19,149 nt of DNA from NCBI GenBank assembly GCA_025350445.1, contig JANXXV010000744.1, positions 1-19,149 on the forward strand, given 5' to 3'. The notes under the pieces were generated by a model that made no database searches, was not told where the DNA came from, and saw only the letters and a program-made list of their open reading frames with translations. This document shows, in pieces, positions 1-6,244 of the stretch. This DNA comes from Bryobacteraceae bacterium. GTDB lineage: Bacteria > Acidobacteriota > Terriglobia > Bryobacterales > Bryobacteraceae. Positions within the stretch are counted from its first letter, which is position 1; each line of letters opens with the position of its first letter. Made by a program: the position numbers and the translations under genes.

Positions 1-26
1 TCTGTTCTCATAGCGCCCATTTCAGA

Positions 27-353
27 CTATTTATCTTCGCCAGGCGCACGGTACTTGGAAGGCAGCGCCAGCGCCTGATCCACTTCATCGACGGTCAATA
101 GCGGTGTGGTCTTGATGTGAACCAGTCCCGAGGATCCCGCGGACAGGGATAGAGCAGCGACGGCGATATTGTCCGGCGCCTCCACAATGAGGACGACATC
201 GTCGGAGCCGAAAGCGAAGTAAAAGCTCTCCACCTTGCCCTTGATTTGTTTCATAGCGGTTTGAACGGCAGTCTTCCGGCCGGAGGCTTTGTCTTTCGCC
301 AGCCCCTTGAGTCCATCCGCTGAATAGCTTGCTTGAATCAGATACTTTGGCAT
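27..353 (-). CDS. GYD-domain protein
   Basis: A 108-residue protein that looks like the GYD-domain family (small ferredoxin-like alpha/beta proteins of unknown biochemical role). It opens with MPKYLIQASYSADGLKGL, the usual strand-then-helix start of that family, and continues with a VLIVEAPDN strand and a C-terminal TTPLLTVDEVDQAL helix. There is no signal peptide or membrane segment, so it should be cytosolic. The reading frame extends upstream to 431, but the ATG at 353 is preferred because an AAAGGA ribosome-binding site lies just upstream and the protein then begins at the first strand of the domain. It lies 99 bp downstream of another small gene on the same strand (453-731), which appears to share the same general fold, so the two may form one transcript. 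Family assignment is fairly sure from pattern; the function is unknown. Confidence 0.85.
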   Translation of the reverse strand: MPKYLIQASYSADGLKGLAKDKASGRKTAVQTAMKQIKGKVESFYFAFGSDDVVLIVEAPDNIAVAALSLSAGSSGLVHIKTTPLLTVDEVDQALALPSKYRAPGEDK

Positions 354-452
354 TGGTTTGTCCTTTCGGGGCGTCATTGAAAAGCCCCGGGCAATCCTGT
401 GATTGTACTGGAGGCGCAAATGGGAAAGCAACGAAAAGCAGCAGGTTTCGCG

Positions 453-731
453 CTAGAGTTCGAACGTTTGGTCCAGGACAAATATCCTGACGGTCTCCCG
501 CCGAATACCATCAACGGCCATCGCTTCCGCCGTCGCTGGAGAATCCAAGCCTTTCATGTAAACGGCCAAGTCCTCAGGTTCAAAGCAGACTGCGACCTCG
601 TTGCCTCCGAGCGTACCGAAACTGATGGGTTTGGAGACGGTCTGACTCCTGAATAGGTCCCCGTGGGTGCGGAAGCCCCGTTCCCATTTCACCAAGTCTT
701 CTACCTGCGCTACTACGACAACCTTAGCCAT
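453..731 (-). CDS. Small alpha/beta-barrel-like hypothetical protein
   Basis: A 92-residue protein I cannot name. The residue pattern reads as strand (AKVVVVAQV), helix (DLVKWERGFRTHGDLF), strands (ISFGTLGGNEVAVCFE), helix (LAVYMKGLDSPATAEAM), strand (TVRIFVLDQTF), which is the layout of dimeric alpha/beta-barrel proteins such as antibiotic-biosynthesis-monooxygenase-like families. No catalytic motif is evident. Two ATGs lie close together (737 and 731). The one at 731 is chosen because AAGGAG sits 7 nt before it, whereas it is only 1 nt from the first. It is the first gene of a likely two-gene unit with the GYD protein, and divergent from the RraA-like gene at 805. A plus-strand frame over the same bases has no recognisable protein character. 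Confidence 0.75.
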   Translation of the reverse strand: MAKVVVVAQVEDLVKWERGFRTHGDLFRSQTVSKPISFGTLGGNEVAVCFEPEDLAVYMKGLDSPATAEAMAVDGIRRETVRIFVLDQTFEL

Positions 732-764
732 TTCCATTCTCCTTAAGTGGTGATGCAGGCTTCA

Positions 765-792
765 AAGATAACAGAAATTTGATCCGCTGCAA
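765..792 (-). promoter_or_regulatory. Candidate sigma-70-type promoter for the 731 gene
   Basis: Read on the minus strand, TTGCAG (787-792) and TATCTT (765-770) are separated by 16 nt, with the expected start about 26 nt before the ATG at 731. The match is moderate and the intergenic space is only 73 bp, so this is an inference from sequence alone. Confidence 0.35.
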
Positions 793-804
793 TATGCTGG
801 AGCC

Positions 805-1626
805 ATGCGATTTGCCTATGTGATGTTAATCTCCAGCAGGCTGTTTGCCCAAACCGCTTCCCTCACGGTGGAAGCGCCGCCGCGCACGCTTCCCGCCTAC
901 GTCTCCGCTAAGCTAAGCGCATCGGATCGTGAACTGTTCGGCAAACTGATGCAGGTGTGGCTCGAAGCCGCATGGTCCGCAGTGACGCAAGAAGGGTATC
1001 CGCTCTGCTTCATCAACGAACTTCCGCCGCTGAATACCGACCGGCGCATGGTGGGCCGCGCGTGCACTGTTCGCTACTTGCCCAATCGCAAAGACCTGCG
1101 TGAGAAACTTTACGCGGCTGGCCCGCAGCTGAATTATCGTTCCGCCGAAGAAGCCCAGCCGGGCGACGTGCTGGTGTTCGACGCCGGTGGTGAAACTCAC
1201 TCCACTGTTTCAGGCGCCATGGTTACCACGCGGTTCCTAATGCGCGGCGGCGCGGGGATCATGGTCGATGGATGGATGCGCGACGTTCCGGATCTGGCGG
1301 CGATGCCGGCCGGCATCTACCTGCGCTGCGGCCATGCCTCGAGCGTCAGCCCGCTAATGATGAGCGCCGATTATCAGGTGCCGGTGCGCATCGGCGGTGT
1401 GACGGTGACGCCGAGCGATCCGCTGGTCGGTGAACGCCATGGCGTCCTGGTCATCCCGGCGTCCATCGTGGATAAGGTTCTTGAGAAGGCGATGGAGCAT
1501 GATGCGCAGGAAGACTTTCAACGGCGTCTGCTGCCGCAAGGCGAGCCGGTCTATGGCGTCTATCCCACTTTGAACGAAGCGAACAGAAAGAAGTTTGAAG
1601 ACTTCAAGAAGCAGCAGCAGAAGTGA
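805..1626 (+). CDS. RraA-like / HMG-aldolase-family protein, possibly exported
   Basis: A 273-residue member of the RraA-like fold (the family of 4-hydroxy-4-methyl-2-oxoglutarate aldolases, often misnamed as RNase E inhibitor or methyltransferase). Family marks are TVRYLP, GDVLVFDAGGE at residues 120-130, and GAGIMVDGWMRD ending in R159-D160, the Arg-Asp pair that normally binds substrate and metal. A terminal VTVTPSDPLVGERHGVLVIP segment corresponds to the usual PGD...D.DGV..P strand pair but with SDP and Glu in place of PGD and Asp, so catalytic activity is not certain. It is about 100 residues longer than a typical RraA. The first 16-18 residues (MRFAYVMLISSRLFAQ) resemble a short signal peptide, which would place it in the periplasm, unusual for this family. 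The downstream region carries a double-hairpin repeat. Likely reaction: a retro-aldol or decarboxylation of an oxoacid; the substrate is unknown. Confidence 0.83.
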   Translation: MRFAYVMLISSRLFAQTASLTVEAPPRTLPAYVSAKLSASDRELFGKLMQVWLEAAWSAVTQEGYPLCFINELPPLNTDRRMVGRACTVRYLPNRKDLREKLYAAGPQLNYRSAEEAQPGDVLVFDAGGETHSTVSGAMVTTRFLMRGGAGIMVDGWMRDVPDLAAMPAGIYLRCGHASSVSPLMMSADYQVPVRIGGVTVTPSDPLVGERHGVLVIPASIVDKVLEKAMEHDAQEDFQRRLLPQGEPVYGVYPTLNEANRKKFEDFKKQQQK

Positions 1627-1667
1627 TTGTTGTTCAGGAACTCCATGGCAGCACGGGTATTTTGAAA

Positions 1668-1711
1668 GGCCGGCGGGGGCGCCGGCCGCGGACCTGGGGT
1701 CCGCCGTCCAA
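1668..1711. repeat. Double-hairpin dispersed repeat, copy 1
   Basis: Two adjacent perfect stems. Stem 1 pairs 1668-1675 with 1680-1687 (8 bp, loop GGGG). Stem 2 pairs GCGGACC (1688-1694) with GGTCCGC (1698-1704), loop TGG, and is followed by CGTCCAA (1705-1711). The same layout, with an identical stem 2 and tail but a different stem 1, occurs at 11300-11344. It lies between the RraA-like gene and the convergent merR-like gene, about 40 bp after the former's stop, so it may also act as a transcription terminator, although no T tract follows on either strand. Confidence 0.6.
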
Positions 1712-1733
1712 ATGGTTAGCTAATTTCTGCTGG

Positions 1734-2012
1734 TTACGCGGTCAGTTCGCGCCCCAATAGCTCAGAGGCTTTCCGCAGCGAGTAGGGCGCCTCCTGTGAA
1801 TTCATCACCCGGGCGATCTCTTCATCTGTCAAATGGAATTGAGTGCGCAGATGCAGAATGAATTTCACCTTATATTCCTGGTGCATCGAAAGAAAGGTGG
1901 TCCCATTCTTTTCCACCGTGGAAATCCAATCGAACCGCTTCATGTCCATCAGGACACTCTCGGTCGTCTTCAAGTGCTGGGCAGTTACGGTAAGTGACTG
2001 GTAGCTAGGCAT
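1734..2012 (-). CDS. MerR-like small DNA-binding regulator
   Basis: A 92-residue protein whose layout resembles a minimal MerR-type winged helix: an N-terminal LTVTAQHLKTTESVLMDMKR helix-turn-helix-like part, a wing-like segment ending FLSMHQEYKVKFILHL, and a LTDEEIARVM helix as in the second part of MerR domains. The long dimerising coiled coil and ligand domain of classical MerR proteins are missing. The frame is open up to 2159, but that would overlap the sulP gene by over 130 bp, so the ATG at 2012, 13 nt after the sulP stop, is preferred; no strong ribosome-binding site is visible, which fits translational coupling. As last gene of arsR-sulP-this, it may be a second regulator of the cassette. 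The family call is from pattern only and is moderate. Confidence 0.68.
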   Translation of the reverse strand: MPSYQSLTVTAQHLKTTESVLMDMKRFDWISTVEKNGTTFLSMHQEYKVKFILHLRTQFHLTDEEIARVMNSQEAPYSLRKASELLGRELTA

Positions 2013-2025
2013 AATTTGAAATTGT

Positions 2026-3756
2026 CTATATCGATCCACGGCTTCCCAGGTGTTTGGCGGCTGCCGCTCCCACACCGGAAAATCCGGCGGCGATCTCACG
2101 CGCCCGGTCCAGGGCGGTCCGCACATCGGGAAGAATATTCTCCGCGCCGATGTACTCAATGAATTCGGCTTGCATTAGGAACTCCGCCGGTTGACGCCGG
2201 GCGCCGCAGAACAAAAGCGTTCTGCCCGTTCGCCTCAGGCGGTCTGAAAATACCTTCAGCGCATGCAATCCGGTGGCATCAATGGCAGTCATGTTTCGCA
2301 ACCGGATGATGACGATCTCCGGGTATCTGGAAAGGTCCGCCGTCTCGTCGGCAAGCTTATCGGTGGTGCCAAACAGAAACGGTCCGTGGATACGGAGAAT
2401 GGAAACGTAAGCCGGCACCTGCTTGTCCTGCAAAATATGCGCCCGCCCATCTTCAATGTATTCCGGCGTCACTATGGAAACCGTAGTCGTCTGCGAAACA
2501 CGGTAGATGTAGAGCAAGGACGCCAGCGCCATGCCCACTTCCACCGCCACTGTCAAGTCGGCCATCACGGTCAACGTAAAGGTGATAAACCAGACCGATT
2601 TGTCCGGCAATTCCAGGCGCAGAATGCTGCGGATTTCCTTCCACTCACCCATGTTGTAGGCAACCACAAACAATACCGCGGCCAGCGTGGCCAATGGAAT
2701 GAACCTGGCCAACGGGGCCAAAAGAAGAATGACCGCAAGCAGAGTCAGCGCATGAATAATGCCTGCCACCGGAGTAAGTCCACCAGCCCTGAAATTCGTT
2801 GCCGTGCGCGCAATCGCCCCGGTCACCGGAATGCCGCCCACCAGCGGCGCCATTAAGTTGGCCACGCCTTGCGCGATCAATTCGGCATTGGAATTGTGGC
2901 GGTCGCCGCACATCGAGTCCGCTACCACGGCCGATAGCAGGCTTTCCACCGCCGCCAGAATCGCCACCGTCAGCGCGGCAGGGAACAGCGGAATGATCAA
3001 ATCAAATCGAAATGCGGGGATTGCGAACGCGGGCAGGCCGCTGGGAATCCCGCCGAACTTTGAGCCGATTGTTTCAACCGGAAGTTGCAATACAGCAACA
3101 CATAGCGTGCCTACAATCAGCGCGACAATAGAGCCCGGCAACTTTGGAACAAACTTCGGCACCATCAATATCACTGCCAGTGAGAGAACTGCTAAGACAA
3201 CGGTGACGGTGTCAAACGTATGCAGGTTTGCGCCCAGGCTCTGCAGCCGCGCGATGAACTCGCTTGGCAAATTCGCGATGCGCAGACCAAAAAAATCCTT
3301 GATCTGCGTGGAGGCGATCAGCAGTGCGATGCCATTGGTAAAGCCGATGATCACCGGCCTGGGGATGAACTTCACCGCGTTGCCCAACCCGGTGAATCCG
3401 AGAAACAGCAGGATCACCCCGGCCATCATCGTCACCATCAGCAGTCCTGACAATCCATGCTTTGCGATGATGCCCGCGACGATCACCACGAACGCGCCTG
3501 TCGGACCGCCAATCTGAATCTTGGAGCCGCCCAGCAGCGAAACAATCAGCCCGCCGGCGATGGCGGTGTAGATGCCGGCTTGCGGAGTGACGCCGGACGA
3601 AATGCCAAACGCCATCGCCAGCGGTAGCGCCACCAACCCGACGGTGAGCCCGGCGACCAAGTCGGACCAAAACGTATTTATGTTGTACGAAGGTAAGCAA
3701 TCCAGCAGCCGCGGCCGCCAGTTCCGCCAGGGGATTCGCGCCAGCGCGTCTCTCAC
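2026..3756 (-). CDS. SulP-family anion transporter with STAS domain
   Basis: A 576-residue inner-membrane transporter of the SulP (SLC26-like) family. The amino end has the characteristic segment LVALPLAMAFGISSGVTPQ followed by GIYTAIAGGLIVSLLGGS and IGGPTGAFVVIVAGI, and hydrophobic helices continue to about residue 415. The C-terminal part (about residues 440-560) is a STAS domain with the IDATGLHAL motif found at the phosphorylatable or nucleotide-binding loop. Substrates in the family include sulfate, bicarbonate and other anions; the sequence does not tell which. The start is GTG at 3756, whose GTGA overlaps the TGA stop of the upstream arsR gene, so the two are translationally coupled. 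A merR-like gene follows 13 nt after the stop. Length is normal and no domain is broken. Confidence 0.95.
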   Translation of the reverse strand: MRDALARIPWRNWRPRLLDCLPSYNINTFWSDLVAGLTVGLVALPLAMAFGISSGVTPQAGIYTAIAGGLIVSLLGGSKIQIGGPTGAFVVIVAGIIAKHGLSGLLMVTMMAGVILLFLGFTGLGNAVKFIPRPVIIGFTNGIALLIASTQIKDFFGLRIANLPSEFIARLQSLGANLHTFDTVTVVLAVLSLAVILMVPKFVPKLPGSIVALIVGTLCVAVLQLPVETIGSKFGGIPSGLPAFAIPAFRFDLIIPLFPAALTVAILAAVESLLSAVVADSMCGDRHNSNAELIAQGVANLMAPLVGGIPVTGAIARTATNFRAGGLTPVAGIIHALTLLAVILLLAPLARFIPLATLAAVLFVVAYNMGEWKEIRSILRLELPDKSVWFITFTLTVMADLTVAVEVGMALASLLYIYRVSQTTTVSIVTPEYIEDGRAHILQDKQVPAYVSILRIHGPFLFGTTDKLADETADLSRYPEIVIIRLRNMTAIDATGLHALKVFSDRLRRTGRTLLFCGARRQPAEFLMQAEFIEYIGAENILPDVRTALDRAREIAAGFSGVGAAAAKHLGSRGSI

Positions 3757-4094
3757 TTTCGCGACCCGCTTTGTTTCCGGATTCCCTGCAGCATGCTGAC
3801 CGTTCCCGAAAGCTGCGAGAAAAAGTAGCGCCGCAGAATATCCAAAACCTCAATCAGCGCCGGATCGCGCAGCGAATAGAAAACCTGGTTGCCCGACTTG
3901 CGGCTAACCACGATCATCTTCGCGCGAAGAATCGCCAGATGCTGCGAAGCATTCGCCTGCTCCAGTTCCAGTTTTTCGATCAGTTGTCCGGCGGAGCGTT
4001 CGCCATCGCGCAAGCTCTCGACAATGGCGATGCGCGTGGGGTGAGCAAGGCCCTGAAAGATCTCAGCCTTGAATCCGCGCAGGTCGCTATTCAT
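3753..4094 (-). CDS. ArsR-family winged-helix repressor, cysteine-free
   Basis: A 113-residue ArsR/SmtB-type regulator. The winged helix is clear: GLAHPTRIAIVESLRDGE, the recognition part LELEQANASQHLAILRA, and the wing RKSGNQVFYSLRDP. The chosen ATG at 4094 sits 7 nt after a strong -10 box; the frame extends to 4130, but that would start inside the promoter. The protein contains no cysteine at all, so it lacks the ELCVCDL metal site of ArsR, as well as the cysteine pair of sulfide-sensing members such as BigR or SqrR; its signal is therefore unknown. Its stop overlaps the GTG of sulP, and a palindrome lies in its own promoter, so it very probably represses itself and the transporter. Confidence 0.93.
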   Translation of the reverse strand: MNSDLRGFKAEIFQGLAHPTRIAIVESLRDGERSAGQLIEKLELEQANASQHLAILRAKMIVVSRKSGNQVFYSLRDPALIEVLDILRRYFFSQLSGTVSMLQGIRKQSGSRK

Positions 4095-4101
4095 TAATAT
4101 T

Positions 4102-4130
4102 AGTATATTCGATTGTGCGAATATAAGCAA
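4102..4130 (-). promoter_or_regulatory. arsR-sulP promoter with palindromic operator in the spacer
   Basis: On the minus strand, TTGCTT (4125-4130) and TATACT (4102-4107) are separated by exactly 17 nt. An 8-bp perfect inverted repeat, TATATTCG (4104-4111) and CGAATATA (4118-4125) with a 6-nt centre, fills the spacer and overlaps the edges of both boxes. This is the position and shape expected of an ArsR-type operator. Only 7 nt separate the -10 box from the arsR ATG, so the transcript would be leaderless or nearly so. The same site lies 26-49 nt before the divergent beta-lactamase-like gene (start 4151) and could influence it too. Confidence 0.7.
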
Positions 4131-4150
4131 CGCCGGTTATCATTGGCTGC

Positions 4151-5044
4151 ATGGGCACGCTCTGCTTCCTCGCTCTGCTGTTCATTGCCGCCGCCCCCGC
4201 GCAGACCCTGCCTGAAAGTCTCCGCGCGCGGATTAGCGGCTTCAATGGCACCGTCTCGCTCTACGCGAAGAACCTCGATACCGGAGCCGCCGCCGGTATC
4301 CGTGAAACCGATCCCGTCCGCACCGCCAGCACCATCAAGCTGCCAATTCTGCTAGCGGTGTTCGACGCCGTGGCCCGCGGCAAGGCGAAGTGGACCGAGC
4401 CACTGGCCTTGACGGCCGCTGAAAAAGTATCCGGCTCCGGCGTTCTTGGCGCCGAATTTTCCGACGGCGTCGTGGTGCCGCTTCGAGACGTAGTCAATCT
4501 GATGATGGTTCTGAGCGATAACACCGCAACGAACATGGTGCTGGAGCGATTCAGCGCCGATACTGTTAACGCCTACCTCGACTCTATCGGCATCACGTCC
4601 ACCCGTTCCATGCGTAAAGTCCGTGGCGACGGGAACCAGCTTAAATCGCCATCCGGCTACTCGGCGGCCGGCAAGCTTTCGGAAAATCGGAAGTACGGAC
4701 TCGGCGTATCCACCCCGCGTGACATGGTGACGATTCTTGAAAAGCTGGAGCGCGGAGAGATCGTCAACCTCGAAGCGTCCCGACAGATCATCGCCATCAT
4801 GAAGCGCTGCCGGGACGACTCCGGAATTCGCCGCCGCGTGGGCGACGTTCCCGTGGCGAACAAGACCGGTGCGCTGGACGCACTACGTTCCGACGTCGGC
4901 ATTGTCTATTCGAAAGGCGGACGTATCGCAATGGCGATCACCGTGGACGGCATGCCGAAGATCGATAACGGCCCGGACAACGCCGGCTGCCTGCTAATCG
5001 CGGAGCTGGCCAAGATGCTGGTGGACGGTCTGGCGAAGAAGTAA
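4151..5044 (+). CDS. Class-A beta-lactamase-like secreted serine hydrolase
   Basis: A 297-residue periplasmic protein with a signal peptide (hydrophobic residues 3-15, likely cleavage after APA at 15-17). The class-A active-site boxes are in order: S60-T-I-K63 (nucleophile and base), S122-D-N124, and K238-T-G240. The omega loop is unusual: between the SDN box and the TP at 188-189 the segment is about 20 residues longer than normal, and the standard RxExxLN motif carrying the deacylating glutamate is missing. E178 in SENRKYG is the nearest candidate. The protein may therefore be a beta-lactamase with slow turnover, a penicillin-binding protein-like enzyme, or another serine hydrolase. The ATG has no strong ribosome-binding site. 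It is divergent from the arsR operon. Fold assignment is secure, substrate is not. Confidence 0.9.
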   Translation: MGTLCFLALLFIAAAPAQTLPESLRARISGFNGTVSLYAKNLDTGAAAGIRETDPVRTASTIKLPILLAVFDAVARGKAKWTEPLALTAAEKVSGSGVLGAEFSDGVVVPLRDVVNLMMVLSDNTATNMVLERFSADTVNAYLDSIGITSTRSMRKVRGDGNQLKSPSGYSAAGKLSENRKYGLGVSTPRDMVTILEKLERGEIVNLEASRQIIAIMKRCRDDSGIRRRVGDVPVANKTGALDALRSDVGIVYSKGGRIAMAITVDGMPKIDNGPDNAGCLLIAELAKMLVDGLAKK

Positions 5045-5309
5045 GTTTCTGCTAGTGTCAGATTGAGACCGCTGTCGGTCATCCCAGTGGGCGATAGACA
5101 CCGCGACATTTAACAGGTTCGATCCCAACCCGCGAATCACTTTCTCGGGGTTTGGGACCTCACGGCGTCACGCTAAATACTGCCCTGTGTCTATTGAAAT
5201 AGCGAGGGGGGAAGGTTCCGGATCAACTCTTGTGACTTTTTATTGCCGTCGGCGCCATTCTGACTAATATGCAGTGACGGTAGCCGTGAAGTGCATTCTG
5301 GCGCGTACA
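5045..5309. other. Noncoding region with several potential hairpins
   Basis: I see no gene here. Just after the beta-lactamase-like stop, GTGTC (5055-5059) can pair with GACAC (5097-5101), enclosing a GACCG/CGGTC hairpin (5067-5080) and a CCCA-GT-GGG-like turn. A second imperfect hairpin pairs 5124-5131 with 5148-5156 (one bulged T), with outer AGGT/ACCT arms at 5115-5118 and 5157-5160. The words TAGTGTC (5053) and GACCGC (5067) recur with similar spacing at 11236 and 11249, after another plus-strand gene. Possible terminator or repeat remnant. Confidence 0.3.
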
Positions 5310-6023
5310 ATGATTCTTGTGAAAACATCATTCGGACTCCGCGGCGCGATTGTTCCGCTATTTAACAAATCCCAATCATGGGACTTTGGTTTTTTCCAAC
5401 TGTCCGTGGAGAGCGGGGTGTGCGAGATTGGGTACGAAGATGAGGCGCTTGAGGGCAGCGCACGGGAAGTGGTCAAGCGGTATCTGGCAGCCCACAACTT
5501 TGAGAACGGAACAAATTACCACGTCGACCTCAACGTAAGCTGGCGGATGGACGCTAGCGGATCCAAAGCGATAGCAATAGAGTTCTGTGAAAACTTGTCA
5601 ATTACTGCAAGCCTGAGCGTTCAGGTCACCCAGGTGACAAGTACGGGTGGAGCGCGGCTCGTGAGCCCTGGCTTTGATAGCGATGCACTAGACAACCAGA
5701 CGACGCTCGTTAACCAGTGCCACAAAGACCCTGCGCTTGCTAGTGCGCTTATGTATTTCAATGAAGAAGTCATTGAAGATGAGCACCCGCTGTATGGCAT
5801 CTACAAAGCAATAGAAGCCTTGACCAAGGCGATTCCGGGAGGGCGGGAGGCATTAGGAATGCTCGTCGGCCACAACAAGAACTACGTCGGAGATGTCATG
5901 GTAACGGCTCAACTCACGAGACATCACAATGACCCAGATGCCAAGCGCGTGCTGACCGACGAAGAGTGTAAAGAACGGGCAAAGATCCTGATCAGAGGGT
6001 ACGCAAATACGGTCCAGATCTAA
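5310..6023 (+). CDS. Hypothetical protein, lower-GC orphan
   Basis: A 237-residue protein I do not recognise. The first half is rich in predicted strands (for example LNVSWRMDASGSKAIAIEF and LSVQVTQVTST); the second half is helical (PLYGIYKAIEALTKAIPGG) and ends with a R204-H-H206 motif followed by LTDEECKERAKILIRGYANTV. That ending recalls helical domains of uncharacterised proteins carrying an RH motif, and more distantly HEPN-like domains, but the likeness is weak. No signal peptide or membrane segment. A GTG at 5274 in the same frame would add 12 residues; neither start has a clear ribosome-binding site, and the ATG is preferred. GC content is visibly lower than in the flanking genes (one sampled line near 43% against about 70% in the preceding gene), and it stands alone between noncoding gaps, which suggests acquisition by transfer. 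Confidence 0.65.
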   Translation: MILVKTSFGLRGAIVPLFNKSQSWDFGFFQLSVESGVCEIGYEDEALEGSAREVVKRYLAAHNFENGTNYHVDLNVSWRMDASGSKAIAIEFCENLSITASLSVQVTQVTSTGGARLVSPGFDSDALDNQTTLVNQCHKDPALASALMYFNEEVIEDEHPLYGIYKAIEALTKAIPGGREALGMLVGHNKNYVGDVMVTAQLTRHHNDPDAKRVLTDEECKERAKILIRGYANTVQI

Positions 6024-6244
6024 GAGCGGGTCGGGGACGCATCCGGAATCTTTGCGAGCGACTGACAGCAGCTCGATCCAGACGTTTTGTTTCGTTCATT
6101 CGGCCCCTCTCGATCTATTGTGTGATGGACTACGCGTCGAAGTGACTTTGCGAACTGGCTAACGGCGGATTCCTCGCGAGTTATCGGCTTGTGTCTATGA
6201 ACTGCTAAGGTTGCGATTTAGACTGACCCTCCGCCCTATTCCCG

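Noticed and set aside
399..656. Plus-strand open frame of 85 codons
   Set aside because: It lies over the minus-strand 453-731 gene, which has a good ribosome-binding site and a sensible fold; the plus-strand product has no protein-like pattern.
2759..3517. Plus-strand open frame of 252 codons inside sulP
   Set aside because: Antisense shadow; the sulP frame has the complete transporter and STAS motifs, and the shadow has no recognisable domain.
5116..5126. GGTTCGATCCC, a word resembling the tRNA T loop
   Set aside because: The flanking bases do not form a T stem (the third pair already fails), and no anticodon or acceptor arm can be found; it is not a tRNA or a clear tRNA fragment.
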